From contig DS995299.1 of NCBI GenBank assembly GCA_000156155.1, positions 1,169,400 to 1,233,399 of the forward strand: 64,000 nt of DNA, read 5' to 3'. Source of the DNA: a beta proteobacterium KB13 (lineage in GTDB: Bacteria > Pseudomonadota > Gammaproteobacteria > Burkholderiales > Methylophilaceae). The translations under genes and the position numbers were made by a program. This document shows positions 1-8,889 of this stretch, piece after piece; position 1 is the first letter of the stretch; each line of letters begins with the position of its first letter. The notes under the pieces are model-generated. The model was not told where the DNA came from, searched no databases, and was given only the letters and a program-made list of their open reading frames with translations.

Positions 1-15
1 AGCCTTGACTGGCAA

Positions 16-79
16 GGTTAGGTGAACGCAGTTTAGATTGTCGAGCCTGGGAAAGAATCTCGCAGCGTTCCTCGACGAT
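16..79 (-). promoter_or_regulatory. S-adenosylhomocysteine (SAH) riboswitch
   Basis: On the minus strand the conserved SAH-switch blocks appear in order: CGAGGAACGCTGC, then CCCAGGCTCG, then TGCGTTCACC. The first CGAG and the later CTCG pair, and the GCGTTCACC block can pair with GGAACGC to form the pseudoknot typical of this class. SAH riboswitches are known in beta- and gammaproteobacteria as ON switches for SAH recycling genes, chiefly ahcY. The regulated gene lies beyond the left edge of the window and is inferred to be ahcY or a related methyl-cycle gene. Confidence 0.88.
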
Positions 80-83
80 AGAA

Positions 84-112
84 ATTATACTTGAAATTAT
101 TTAAAAAGTTAA
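84..112 (-). promoter_or_regulatory. Sigma-70-like promoter for the SAH riboswitch transcript
   Basis: Read leftward, a -35-like TTAACT (107-112) is followed after exactly 17 bases by a perfect -10 TATAAT (84-89). The predicted start, about base 77, coincides with the 5' end of the riboswitch. The promoter lies just downstream of the metK stop, so the gene beyond the left edge has its own switch-controlled transcript and need not rely on metK read-through. Confidence 0.6.
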
Positions 113-120
113 GTTGTTGT

Positions 121-1263
121 TTATGTTAATTTTTTGTCCGTTTTTTCCCAAGAAAAGGTATCTTCATCACGGCCAAAATGACCATAAGCCGCAGTTTTTC
201 TATAAATAGGTCTCAACAGGTCTAACATCTGAACAATCCCTTTAGGTCTTAAATCAAAATTTTCTCTTATGATTGCAACCATCTCCTCATTAGAAACTTT
301 TCCTGTTCCAAAGGTATCAACCATAATGGAGGTGGGTTGTGCGACCCCAATTGCATAAGATAGCTGCACTAAACATCTGGATGCGAGACCATTAGCAACA
401 ATATTTTTCGCAACGTATCGTGCAGCATATGCAGCAGATCGGTCAACTTTTGACGGATCTTTGCCTGAGAAGGCCCCGCCACCGTGGGGAGCTGCTCCCC
501 CGTAGGTATCCACAATAATCTTTCTACCTGTCAGACCGCAATCACCTTGAGGGCCACCAATAACAAATTTTCCTGTTGGGTTGATTAAAAATTTAGTAGC
601 AGTTGTATCAATATCACCAGGAAGTGTTGGTTTGATAATCTCTTCAATGACTGCTTCGTGAATGTCTTTTTGAGAGATATCAGGATCGTGCTGTGTTGAC
701 AACACAATTGTATCAATCGCCATGGGAGTATTATTCTGATATTTTAAGGTCACCTGCGATTTTGCATCCGGCCTTAACCACGAAAGCTTTCCAGACTTCC
801 TCACCTCTGACTGTTTTTTGACTAGCTGATGAGATAACCAAATTGGCAGTGGCATCAAAGATGTCGTTTCATCACAAGCATACCCGAACATTAACCCCTG
901 ATCTCCAGCTCCTTGATCCAAGGGATCATCATTTGCTTGATCTACCCCTTGGGCAATATCAGGTGACTGTTCATCATAGGCAACCAAGACGGAGCAGCCG
1001 TTATAGTCAATTCCTTTTTCAGGATGATCATATCCAATATCTTTAATGACTTCTCTAGCAACCTTAATATAATCAACGCGCGCTTTGGTAGTTATTTCAC
1101 CAGCTAATAACACTAGTCCTGTATTCGTTAATGTTTCGGCAGCTACTCGTGCCATTGGATCTTGTTCCAAAATAGCATCTAAAATGGCATCTGAAATTTG
1201 ATCGGCAACCTTATCAGGATGACCTTCTGAAACCGATTCGGAGGTAAAAAAATAATCACTCAT
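121..1263 (-). CDS. metK: S-adenosylmethionine synthetase (methionine adenosyltransferase)
   Basis: This cytoplasmic enzyme makes S-adenosylmethionine from methionine and ATP. The 380-residue protein has the family's usual length. The N-terminal SEGHPDK motif (residues 12-18) carries the ATP/Mg-binding His and Asp. The GAGDQG motif sits near residue 118, and the glycine-rich [19 protein letters not shown] block holds the late active-site Lys and Asp residues. The ATG at 1263 leaves the N-terminal [10 protein letters not shown] typical of proteobacterial MetK. It is divergent from the acyltransferase gene and lies upstream of an SAH riboswitch, so SAM synthesis and SAH removal are adjacent, as in many betaproteobacteria. 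No SAM riboswitch is visible upstream. Confidence 0.97.
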   Translation of the reverse strand: MSDYFFTSESVSEGHPDKVADQISDAILDAILEQDPMARVAAETLTNTGLVLLAGEITTKARVDYIKVAREVIKDIGYDHPEKGIDYNGCSVLVAYDEQSPDIAQGVDQANDDPLDQGAGDQGLMFGYACDETTSLMPLPIWLSHQLVKKQSEVRKSGKLSWLRPDAKSQVTLKYQNNTPMAIDTIVLSTQHDPDISQKDIHEAVIEEIIKPTLPGDIDTTATKFLINPTGKFVIGGPQGDCGLTGRKIIVDTYGGAAPHGGGAFSGKDPSKVDRSAAYAARYVAKNIVANGLASRCLVQLSYAIGVAQPTSIMVDTFGTGKVSNEEMVAIIRENFDLRPKGIVQMLDLLRPIYRKTAAYGHFGRDEDTFSWEKTDKKLT

Positions 1264-1334
1264 ACTTTGTAATCAATCTAAATTTTTAAATATTCGCGCT
1301 AGAATAACAGAATTAACGTTATTATTGAATACTG

Positions 1335-2159
1335 ATGGATATTGTTTTAAAAGTCTTTTTCTCTCTCCCTTTGATTACTATTCATCTTCTCGGCTGCTTT
1401 CTTGGTCTTCTGATGTATTTATTGGATGCTAAATTTCGTGAACGGACTGTAAAGCACATCAACCAAAGTCATATCGTCTCCGGAAAAATTGCCACAAAAA
1501 ATTTGATTATCTCGAATGTAATGCATATCGGGATGGCTCTAATGGAGTCATTTAGCATCTGGTTTGCATCTAACAAACGAATCAAAAGATTGGTGGTGAG
1601 AACAAAAAATTGGGATCTCATTAAAAAATTAAAATCCAAGAATAAAGGTATTATTTTTTTAACGCCCCATATCGGCTCCTTTGAGATCACTGCCCAATAT
1701 TATGGGCTTTTTTCACCTATTAAAGTGATGTATAAGCCAACCGCGAGAAAATGGATTAATCAGCTGATATACCAAGGCAGAAATAAAAATCACGTCACTC
1801 CTGTGAATATTGAATTAGGGGGCATGAAACAGATACTTAAAGCACTTAAAAATGGTGAAGCAGTTGGCATACTTCCTGACCAAGTTCCTCCAGAGGGTCA
1901 TGGCGAGTGGTCTAGTTTTTTTAATCAAAAAGTTTACACCATGACATTGGTACAAAAATTACATACACTTACTAAAGCTCCAATAATTTTTGCAATTGGG
2001 AGACGGCTCAAAATGGGATCAGGTTTTGAAATTGAATTATTTGAATTTAAGGGTTCAGTCACGACAAAAAAAATTGATCAGTGTATTGAAACAATCGTAA
2101 AAACTTCTCCTGAACAATATTTATGGAATTACAGAAGGTATAAGTTACCCAAGTCATGA
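1335..2159 (+). CDS. lpxL: LpxL/HtrB-type lipid A biosynthesis acyltransferase
   Basis: This is a lysophospholipid-acyltransferase superfamily protein of 274 residues, expected to add a secondary acyl chain to lipid A at the inner membrane. An N-terminal hydrophobic segment (about residues 5-30) anchors it. The catalytic HX4E motif is HIGSFE near residue 112, and the later PDQVPPEGHGEW block is characteristic of the LpxL/HtrB family. It overlaps dapF by 4 bases (ATGA), so the two are translationally coupled; the same lpxL-dapF-xerC order is common in betaproteobacteria. Which acyl position it modifies (LpxL or LpxM type) cannot be told from the sequence. No clear Shine-Dalgarno precedes the ATG. 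Confidence 0.85.
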   Translation: MDIVLKVFFSLPLITIHLLGCFLGLLMYLLDAKFRERTVKHINQSHIVSGKIATKNLIISNVMHIGMALMESFSIWFASNKRIKRLVVRTKNWDLIKKLKSKNKGIIFLTPHIGSFEITAQYYGLFSPIKVMYKPTARKWINQLIYQGRNKNHVTPVNIELGGMKQILKALKNGEAVGILPDQVPPEGHGEWSSFFNQKVYTMTLVQKLHTLTKAPIIFAIGRRLKMGSGFEIELFEFKGSVTTKKIDQCIETIVKTSPEQYLWNYRRYKLPKS

Positions 2160-2974
2160 AGATACCATTCACTAAAATGCAGGCGATAGGAAATGATTTC
2201 ATCGTCATTAATCAAATCGATCAAGTGTACGATCTAAGCCAAGCTCAAATAGCTAAGTTAGCAGATCGTCATTTTGGTATTGGTTTTGACCAGCTATTAA
2301 TTATTGAAAAAAGTGACAACCCAACTGCTTTTGACTATAAATACCGTATCTTTAACGCAGATGGATCAGAAGTGGAGCATTGTGGAAATGGGGCTCGTTG
2401 TTTTTATGAGTACATCCAACATCATAAGATATCCTCAAAAAATCCAATAACAGCTGAAACTCTTAATGGCTCAATTTCATTAACCAAAGACGATGAACTG
2501 ATTGCAGTTGATATGGGAACATATTCTATTGGTATGAAAAATGAACCATCGTTATTTTTTGACATATTTTCAGATAAAAAAACCGAAGAAATTCAAGGGA
2601 TATATATTGATGTAGGGAATCCCCACATCGTATTTTTTGTTGATAGTGTCAAAGATGTTGATGCCGTTCGAACTGGAAAGAGTATTCAAGGATCCTCTCT
2701 TTTTCCTCATAGTGTAAATGTCGGTTTCTGCGAAATTATCAACAGTAACGAAATAAAATTAGTTGTGTACGAACGTGGCTCAGGCTTAACTCTTGGATGC
2801 GGTTCTGGTGCTTGCGCTGCCTCCATTGCTGCAATTCATCTTAAAAAAGTTGAAGGCTCTTTAGTTAAAGTGAACATGCCAGGCGGCTCAATATATACCC
2901 AAGCTTTTGCTGATAACCATATTCTCTTAAAAGGAGATGCATCGATAGTCTTTGAGGGCATAATTAATCTATGA
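2156..2974 (+). CDS. dapF: Diaminopimelate epimerase
   Basis: It converts LL- to meso-diaminopimelate for lysine and peptidoglycan synthesis. The 272-residue protein is of normal length. Both catalytic cysteines are present: Cys76 in the HCGNGARC motif and the second in LGCGSGACA near residue 220. The N-terminal FTKMQAIGNDF is a family hallmark. The gene overlaps lpxL upstream and xerC downstream by 4 bases each, indicating a single transcript. Confidence 0.97.
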   Translation: MKIPFTKMQAIGNDFIVINQIDQVYDLSQAQIAKLADRHFGIGFDQLLIIEKSDNPTAFDYKYRIFNADGSEVEHCGNGARCFYEYIQHHKISSKNPITAETLNGSISLTKDDELIAVDMGTYSIGMKNEPSLFFDIFSDKKTEEIQGIYIDVGNPHIVFFVDSVKDVDAVRTGKSIQGSSLFPHSVNVGFCEIINSNEIKLVVYERGSGLTLGCGSGACAASIAAIHLKKVEGSLVKVNMPGGSIYTQAFADNHILLKGDASIVFEGIINL

Positions 2975-3858
2975 GTAATGAATTACTGGATCAGTTTTTA
3001 AACTACATTAAGTTTGAAAAAAGATTAAGTGAGCTCACGATAAAAAATTATCAGAATGATATCAATCGACTGATACTAATAAATGACAAAAAACTAACAG
3101 AATTTAATTCTGAGGATATTCGTTTATCACTTTCTAAGCTCCATGCATCTGGATTAAGTGGAAAATCTTTATCTCGAATTTTATCTTCCTGGAGGAGTTG
3201 TTTTTTATTTTTTAATAAATCACAACTAATGAAATATGATCCAACATCAGGAATCAAAGCTCCGAAATCACAGAAGAAACTGCCCCAAACGCTGTCCATT
3301 GACCAAGTATTTAATCTAATTAACATTCCTCAAACTAATTTCATTGATACAAGAGATCGTGCAATTCTTGAATTTTTTTACTCCTCGGGTTTGAGATTGT
3401 CTGAGCTAGTGAATATTCATCTTAGCGATATTGATACAAACGAACAAACTTTGAAGGTATTAGGTAAAGGAAACAAATTTAGAATTGTTCCCTTAGGCAG
3501 GAAAGCTATTGAGGCATTGGATTTATGGATTCTGCAAAGGAATAAATTAAACAAGCTTGTGGATGATGAATTTTTGTTCCTTAATCAACAAGGAAAGAAA
3601 TTAACTGCACGTGCAATTCAATACCGACTGAAGTTTTGGGCTCAAAAAAATAATATCCCAGAGAATATTCACCCCCACCTTTTACGTCATAGTTTTGCCA
3701 GCCATGTTTTACAATCGAGTCAAGACTTGAGGGCAGTTCAAGAGCTTTTAGGGCATTCGAATATTTCTACCACACAAATATATACTCATCTAGATTTTCA
3801 GCATCTATCTAAAATTTATGATCAAGCCCATCCCAGATCCAAAAAAAAGATAGATTGA
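2971..3858 (+). CDS. xerC: Tyrosine recombinase XerC
   Basis: This site-specific tyrosine recombinase, with XerD, resolves chromosome dimers at dif. The 295-residue protein has an N-terminal SAM-like core-binding domain (about residues 1-90) and a C-terminal catalytic domain. Visible catalytic residues are the first Arg in SSGLRLSEL, a Lys in VLGKGNKFR, the HLLRH box, the later His in ELLGHSN, and the nucleophilic Tyr in TQIYTHLD. The location directly after dapF is the classical xerC position and argues against an integron or phage integrase. Confidence 0.93.
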   Translation: MSNELLDQFLNYIKFEKRLSELTIKNYQNDINRLILINDKKLTEFNSEDIRLSLSKLHASGLSGKSLSRILSSWRSCFLFFNKSQLMKYDPTSGIKAPKSQKKLPQTLSIDQVFNLINIPQTNFIDTRDRAILEFFYSSGLRLSELVNIHLSDIDTNEQTLKVLGKGNKFRIVPLGRKAIEALDLWILQRNKLNKLVDDEFLFLNQQGKKLTARAIQYRLKFWAQKNNIPENIHPHLLRHSFASHVLQSSQDLRAVQELLGHSNISTTQIYTHLDFQHLSKIYDQAHPRSKKKID

Positions 3859-3890
3859 TCGAAGACCAATAATCACTTATAGTAAAAAAT

Positions 3891-4094
3891 ATGAAACAAG
3901 ACCTAGATATCATCGAACAGAAGCTTAAGACTATCGTAAATCTTTTAAATGATTTACAGGAAGAAAATAAGGTTCTGAAAGATAAAATTCATAATCAAGA
4001 TGAAACCATCAAAAGCTTAAATTTAAAGATTTATGAGGCCTCACAAAAATTAGAAAATCTACTTGGACAAATACCTGCTGAGGAGTTATTGTGA
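3891..4094 (+). CDS. Small coiled-coil protein upstream of ZapA (ZapB-like)
   Basis: A 67-residue protein that is almost entirely heptad-patterned coiled coil, rich in Lys, Glu, Leu and Asn, with no membrane segment. Small coiled-coil proteins of this kind commonly precede zapA in beta- and gammaproteobacteria, and a role in the FtsZ ring with ZapA is plausible but inferred from position only. It overlaps zapA by 4 bases. It is real rather than a chance frame because it follows xerC on the same strand and is translationally coupled to zapA. Confidence 0.75.
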   Translation: MKQDLDIIEQKLKTIVNLLNDLQEENKVLKDKIHNQDETIKSLNLKIYEASQKLENLLGQIPAEELL

Positions 4095-4378
4095 GCAAAA
4101 TTGTTGAGATAAATATATTAGGTCGTGACTTCCAAATTAACTGCCCCGATGAAGAAGAAGAAGCGCTTATTCAGTCAGCAAGCTATCTTAATCAAAAAAT
4201 AGATCAACTCAAAGAGTCGGGAGTGACAGGATTTGACAGACTTCTGCTGATGGCGTCCTTAAATATCATTCACGAATCAACTAATAACAATCCAGAAAAT
4301 CTAACTCAATTAAAATTAGTCCAAGAAAAATTGAACAATTTTGATAAAATTTTGGACCAAGCTTTAAGTAATCATTAA
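4091..4378 (+). CDS. zapA: Cell division protein ZapA
   Basis: ZapA bundles FtsZ protofilaments at the division septum. The 95-residue protein has the N-terminal beta strands (VEINILGRDFQINCPDEEE) followed by a long C-terminal helix, the ZapA fold. It starts at a GTG that overlaps the stop of the preceding coiled-coil gene. 6S RNA follows directly, the conserved zapA-ssrS neighbourhood of many proteobacteria, which strengthens both calls. Confidence 0.9.
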   Translation: MSKIVEINILGRDFQINCPDEEEEALIQSASYLNQKIDQLKESGVTGFDRLLLMASLNIIHESTNNNPENLTQLKLVQEKLNNFDKILDQALSNH

Positions 4379-4390
4379 TAAAGTTTGTTT

Positions 4391-4569
4391 TACTGTTGCT
4401 TAGGCTATATATTCTTTGAACTAGTCATTAGCATCGGTTGAAGTTCATCTGGTGTGGTGAGATTGTTACAATTGGGTAACCTCCTAAGGGCTCTTGTTAA
4501 CAAACCTAAAGCATCATAGACTTTTACCACCTGAACCTTTGGTTCTAAATGCTAGTCTAGGCAACAGTA
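4391..4569 (+). ncRNA. ssrS: 6S RNA
   Basis: The ends of this roughly 179-base region pair with each other: TACTGTTGCTTAGGC at 4391-4405 against GTCTAGGCAACAGTA at 4555-4569, which forms the closing stem. The centre can form the large internal bubble flanked by paired arms, including GGTTGAAGTTC near 4437 against GAACCTTTGG near 4534. 6S RNA binds sigma-70 RNA polymerase and mimics an open promoter in stationary phase. The size, closing stem and position directly after zapA all fit. Exact ends are estimated from the stem. Confidence 0.88.
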
Positions 4570-4577
4570 AAGCAAAT

Positions 4578-4940
4578 TTATCTTAGGCTATGATACTCCA
4601 AATCAGCAATGTCAATTAATTCAAGACATTTTTCATTTGTGGCTTCTAATATCACTGGGGGAGCCATACCGGCTTCTGCAGCCTCAAGCCATCGGCTTGC
4701 ACATAAACACCAACGGTCTCCAGGCTTTAAACCTGCGAATTGAAATTCTGGACGCGGCGTAGATAAGTCATTCCCTAGAGCTTTTGAGAAGATTAAAAAT
4801 TCGTCACTTACCTCTGCGCAGACCGTATGATTTCCCTGATCAGAGTCACACTGTTCACATATACCATTTCTTAAAAAACCAGTTTTTGGATTTAGGCTAC
4901 ATACCTGCAGATTGGTGCCTTTTACATTCTTTTGTATCAT
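4578..4940 (-). CDS. DUF2237 family protein
   Basis: A 120-residue soluble protein matching the DUF2237 pattern: LQVCSLNPKTGFLRNGICE near the N-terminus, HTVCAEVSDEFL in the middle, and GLKPGDRWCLCASRWLEA towards the C-terminus. It contains several cysteines, including a WCLCA pair, that may bind metal, but the function of the family is unknown to me. It is convergent with 6S RNA (gap of 8 bases) and divergent from the EVE-domain gene. Confidence 0.8.
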   Translation of the reverse strand: MIQKNVKGTNLQVCSLNPKTGFLRNGICEQCDSDQGNHTVCAEVSDEFLIFSKALGNDLSTPRPEFQFAGLKPGDRWCLCASRWLEAAEAGMAPPVILEATNEKCLELIDIADLEYHSLR

Positions 4941-4978
4941 CGTTAAAATTACTATTAGATTAATTAGGATAAGTATAA

Positions 4979-5434
4979 ATGAAATATTGGCTCATGAAAT
5001 CAGAACCTTCGGATTACTCAATTGACGATCTTGAACGAGACGGCAGTATAGATTGGTATGGCATAAGAAATTATCAAGCAAGAAACTTCATGCGAGATGA
5101 TATGCAAATCGGAGACCTGGCCTTTTTCTATCACTCGAACTGTAAAGAGCCAGGCATTGTTGGCATCATGAAGGTATCCAAATTAGCCTATCCTGATAAA
5201 TTGCAGTTTATTGAAGGCCACAAATACCATGACCCTAAATCAGACCCTAATAATCCAAGGTGGGTCAATGTGGATGTTGCGTTTGTAAAAAAAATTCCAC
5301 TGGTCAGCTTAAATGAATTGAGGCAGCATCAACAATTAGAAACGTTGAAAATTCTGCAAAGGGGGAATCGTTTATCCATTACCCCTTTAACAGAAGATGA
5401 GTGGAACTACATCAATCAAATTAATACTATCTAA
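4979..5434 (+). CDS. EVE domain-containing protein
   Basis: A 151-residue single-domain protein with the EVE hallmarks: N-terminal YWLMKSEPSDYSIDDL, then GIRNYQARNFMRDDMQIGDLAFFYHS, and PGIVGIMKV. EVE domains are PUA-like folds related to YTH domains and are thought to bind modified bases in RNA or DNA. A GGATAAG Shine-Dalgarno precedes the ATG. The 3' end overlaps the convergent beta-propeller gene by 8 bases. The specific ligand is unknown. Confidence 0.9.
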   Translation: MKYWLMKSEPSDYSIDDLERDGSIDWYGIRNYQARNFMRDDMQIGDLAFFYHSNCKEPGIVGIMKVSKLAYPDKLQFIEGHKYHDPKSDPNNPRWVNVDVAFVKKIPLVSLNELRQHQQLETLKILQRGNRLSITPLTEDEWNYINQINTI

Positions 5435-6476
5435 CGTCGTCAAGGCTTCCAATTGATTTAGGGTAAGTCACGACGCCCCATGGGATACCAGATACTGGAA
5501 TTGAACCCGTGACCTCAAGGCTATTCGTATCAACGACAATGAGCTCATCAGATCTACCACAGGCTAAAAGAAGTTCATCGTTGTTTGGCGTAAATGAAAA
5601 GTGCCAGCACCTTTTACCCTCAAGAGGAATGTCCTTTAGCTTCGTGAATCCTTCTGTTTCAAAAACTTCGAGAAGCTTAGATTTGCTTGAAGCAACAAAT
5701 AATCGATCGCCGGTTGCGTCAAACGCTACACCGTAGGGATTTTTGCCTGTATCAACGGTTTGTAAGTGATTGTATTCTTGATCTAGAACAACAAAGTTAT
5801 CACTATGCTCTAAGGTTGACACAAAAATATTACCATTCGGTGACATCTTGATACCTCTCGGTCTGTCGCCATATGGTTTCACATCAAAAGTTTTCAATAA
5901 CTCTCCTGATTGGAGGTCATGAATAGTCACTGTATTATCTGCCTCGTTGGTGACGATGATCTGTGTGCCATCCTTATTGAATTCAATTCCCTCAGTCTCT
6001 GGACCACCTTCAATCTCTCTCAACTTTTTTCCACTCTTAATATCCACGACAGCAATTTGCGCTGGTGTCTTATCGTCGTCATCGTCGTCATCGTCGTCTT
6101 TCGCTGCATGATCATTTTGTGCTGGTGGTTTGCCGGATGATGCTGGCTCAGTAGAAACAAATACTAAATCCCCAAACACTCTGACGAATTCAGGATTTTT
6201 ACCAACCTCAACATGAGAAACAAGCTTGCCACTTACTCGGTCGATGATACTTAAATTGGCATCGCCTTTATTCGCTGTAATTAGATACTTTCCATCTTGA
6301 GATATGCCTATACCTCTTGGACCTGAAGATTGAATATCAATATCATTAATCACCTGTTTGGATTCAATATCAATGACGGATATTCCTCCTTTTTGAGAAG
6401 TGACATATGCCTTTGGTGTTTCAGGTGTACCACATGAAACTAAGGCTACAAATAAAAAAGCTGCTAAATACTTCAT
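5427..6476 (-). CDS. YVTN-family beta-propeller lipoprotein (PQQ-associated type)
   Basis: The 349-residue protein begins with a lipoprotein signal peptide ending at the lipobox LVSC (Cys15), so it should be anchored in the envelope. The remainder is a series of YVTN/NHL-like blades (for example VIDIESKQVIND, GPRGIGISQDGKYLITANKG, NPYGVAFDATGDRLFVASS), about seven in all. It resembles the beta-propeller proteins associated with PQQ-dependent methanol or alcohol oxidation, though no PQQ gene is nearby. A run of nine aspartates (DNA 6072-6098) splits the propeller after the third blade and may bind calcium or another cation. AGGAG lies upstream of the ATG. Confidence 0.8.
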   Translation of the reverse strand: MKYLAAFLFVALVSCGTPETPKAYVTSQKGGISVIDIESKQVINDIDIQSSGPRGIGISQDGKYLITANKGDANLSIIDRVSGKLVSHVEVGKNPEFVRVFGDLVFVSTEPASSGKPPAQNDHAAKDDDDDDDDDKTPAQIAVVDIKSGKKLREIEGGPETEGIEFNKDGTQIIVTNEADNTVTIHDLQSGELLKTFDVKPYGDRPRGIKMSPNGNIFVSTLEHSDNFVVLDQEYNHLQTVDTGKNPYGVAFDATGDRLFVASSKSKLLEVFETEGFTKLKDIPLEGKRCWHFSFTPNNDELLLACGRSDELIVVDTNSLEVTGSIPVSGIPWGVVTYPKSIGSLDDVR

Positions 6477-6562
6477 TCAATCTCCTAACTTTATTTAAAA
6501 CTAATTTTTAAATTATTCTTAGTGAAATTATTAAAAATTTCAATAGGATATATTCCTATATG

Positions 6563-8086
6563 TTAATTGCCCAAGAAAAGGCTATACCCAGGGTTTTCTG
6601 TTTCATCCCAATAAGGATAACCTAGTTGACTCAAAAACTTTTTAAAAGTTTGTTTTTGTCTAGCAGGGACCTGGATACCCACTAGGACTCTAGCTGTATC
6701 CGCTCCGTGATTACGGTAATGAAATAAACTAATGTTCCAGCCTTTGTTCAGGTGACCTAAAAAATTCATCAAGGCGCCAGGCTGTTCAGGAAACTCAAAA
6801 CGATAAATTAATTCATTTTTTGCCTGCGGCGCACGCCCACCCACCAGATGTCTCAAATGTAATTTCGCCATTTCATTAGCAGTCAAGTCAATGGCTTCTA
6901 ATCCAGCGGCGCCCAAAGAATTAATGATTGATTTTACTTCAGAGGGATCGCTGATGCTGATGCCAGTAAAAATTTGAGCATTTTTCTTACTAGAATAACG
7001 ATAATTAAACTCTGTAATGTTTCTTTTTCCAATCTTTTCACAAAAACTTTTAAACGCGCCTGGTTTTTCTGGGATTGTCACTGCAATGATTGCTTCCCTT
7101 TGCTCACCAATCTCTGCTCGCTCAGAAACAAATCGAAGTCGATCAAAATTCATATTCGCCCCAGAAGCAATACCAATCATATTCTCATTTGATAGTTTAT
7201 TTTTTTCTATGTATTGTTTCATCCCTGCTAAAGCTAGTGCTCCAGCTGGCTCAAGAACAGTCCTACTATCTTCAAACATATCTTTTATTGCAGCACAGAT
7301 TGAATCGTTGTCTACAACAATCATTTCATCAACAAGCTGTTTACATAATTCAAAGTTATGTTCCCCCACTTGCTTGACAGCAGCTCCCTCTGCAAACAAG
7401 GCTACTTGTTTTAAGTTAACTCTTTTGTTCGCTTTTAATGATTTGGTCATTGCCTCAGCTCCCTTGGCTTCGACTCCAATGACCTTTATCTTTGGATTAA
7501 CTGACTTGATGTAAGCCGCGACACCTGAGACTAAGCCGCCTCCACCAACACAACAAAATATGGCATGAATCGGTTTATTAAATTGATCAAGGATTTCTTT
7601 GCCAATGGTGCCCTGTCCGGCAATGACGTCCAGATCATCATAGGGATGCAGAAATGTTAATTTTTCTTTTTCTGCTAATTCAAAGGCATGCGCCATGGCA
7701 GCAGCAAAGTTATCACCATGCAATACCACTTCAGCTCCATGACTCTTCACAGCTTCCACCTTAATTAGAGGAGTAATTTCTGGCATGACAATCACGGCAC
7801 GACACTTTATCTTTTTTGCACTTAACGCAACCCCTTGGGCATGGTTTCCTGCTGAAGCAGCAATGACACCGTTACTAAGATTTTTTTTAGTTAACTTAGA
7901 AAATCTATTCATGGCGCCACGTATTTTAAATGAGTGGATTAACTGCAGGTCTTCTCGTTTTACAAAAATATTATTATCAAATCGTTGAGATAATTGATCT
8001 AACTTTTGAAGAGGTGTTTTTTTGACCACATTGTAATTATTTACGCGATCAATGGATTTTTTTAGCTGTTTTAGATCTATTTTCAT
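6563..8086 (-). CDS. ilvA: Threonine ammonia-lyase, biosynthetic
   Basis: A PLP enzyme that deaminates threonine to 2-oxobutanoate, the first step of isoleucine synthesis. The 507-residue protein has the long biosynthetic form: a fold-type II catalytic domain with the PLP lysine in SFKIRG (Lys54) and the phosphate-binding loop CCVGGGGLVSG, followed by two ACT-like regulatory domains (about residues 330-410 and 425-505) that normally sense isoleucine and valine. Divergent from rpiA. The ATG at 8086 has no Shine-Dalgarno and is preceded by TATATG eight bases upstream. Confidence 0.95.
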   Translation of the reverse strand: MKIDLKQLKKSIDRVNNYNVVKKTPLQKLDQLSQRFDNNIFVKREDLQLIHSFKIRGAMNRFSKLTKKNLSNGVIAASAGNHAQGVALSAKKIKCRAVIVMPEITPLIKVEAVKSHGAEVVLHGDNFAAAMAHAFELAEKEKLTFLHPYDDLDVIAGQGTIGKEILDQFNKPIHAIFCCVGGGGLVSGVAAYIKSVNPKIKVIGVEAKGAEAMTKSLKANKRVNLKQVALFAEGAAVKQVGEHNFELCKQLVDEMIVVDNDSICAAIKDMFEDSRTVLEPAGALALAGMKQYIEKNKLSNENMIGIASGANMNFDRLRFVSERAEIGEQREAIIAVTIPEKPGAFKSFCEKIGKRNITEFNYRYSSKKNAQIFTGISISDPSEVKSIINSLGAAGLEAIDLTANEMAKLHLRHLVGGRAPQAKNELIYRFEFPEQPGALMNFLGHLNKGWNISLFHYRNHGADTARVLVGIQVPARQKQTFKKFLSQLGYPYWDETENPGYSLFLGN

Positions 8087-8189
8087 ACTACTGTCATATA
8101 TCTTTAGTATTTTAATTTCATTCTACAGAGGTGTATCATTGTAATCAAAATTTTTAATATAATCTTTAAGATACATTGAAGGGAAGAGA

Positions 8190-8849
8190 ATGGCGTTCAC
8201 GCAAGATGAATTAAAGCAACAAGTGGCAAAGGCAGCAGTAGGGTATGTTGAATCTGGAATTATTGGAGTAGGCACTGGATCAACTGCAAATTTCTTTATT
8301 GATGAATTAGCGAAAGTGAAACATAAGATTGATGGCGCAGTTGCTAGCAGTGAGGCTACAGCCAATAGATTAAAAGACCATGGCATTCAAGTATTTGATT
8401 TAAATAGTGTTGATGGCATGGAAATATATGTCGATGGTGCGGATGAGATTACTGAGCACATGCATATGTTAAAAGGTGGTGGTGGTGCATTAACAAGAGA
8501 AAAAATTGTTGCGGCAAACGCCAAAGACTTTATCTGCATCTGTGATGAATCAAAGTACGTGGATGTGCTCGGAAAATTTCCTCTGCCAGTTGAAGTGCTT
8601 CCCATGGCAAGAAGCTATGTTGCCAGAGAATTAGCCAAGCTTGGCGGCAATCCTGTGCTCAGAGATTTTACAACCGACAATGGTAATGTCATTCTTGATG
8701 TGCATAACCTCGTGATCTCAGATCCGATTGCAATGGAAGCAAAAATTAACCAGATTGTGGGCGTGGTGACTAATGGACTATTTGCGGCACGTCCAGCAAA
8801 CACGCTTCTTTTAGCTACCACAGAGGGTGTGAAAACAATAAAAAAATAG
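8190..8849 (+). CDS. rpiA: Ribose-5-phosphate isomerase A
   Basis: It interconverts ribose 5-phosphate and ribulose 5-phosphate, linking the pentose phosphate and ribulose monophosphate pathways. At 219 residues it has the usual length. The substrate-binding loops are clear: [11 protein letters not shown] (near residue 28), DGADEI (near 82) and [11 protein letters not shown] (near 95). A strong GAAGGGAAGAGA ribosome-binding region precedes the ATG, and a TATAAT at 8158-8163 is a candidate -10 box. Confidence 0.96.
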   Translation: MAFTQDELKQQVAKAAVGYVESGIIGVGTGSTANFFIDELAKVKHKIDGAVASSEATANRLKDHGIQVFDLNSVDGMEIYVDGADEITEHMHMLKGGGGALTREKIVAANAKDFICICDESKYVDVLGKFPLPVEVLPMARSYVARELAKLGGNPVLRDFTTDNGNVILDVHNLVISDPIAMEAKINQIVGVVTNGLFAARPANTLLLATTEGVKTIKK

Positions 8850-8889
8850 TATTATTTAATTTAAAAGATAATTTTTTAAAGGAATACAC

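Noticed and set aside
2971-3858. Tyrosine recombinase as a sign of a mobile element
   Set aside because: It follows dapF in the standard xerC position, with no attachment sites, cassettes or phage genes nearby.
7017-7514. A 165-residue plus-strand frame opposite ilvA
   Set aside because: Fully antisense to the ACT and catalytic domains of ilvA, with low-complexity sequence and no known domain.
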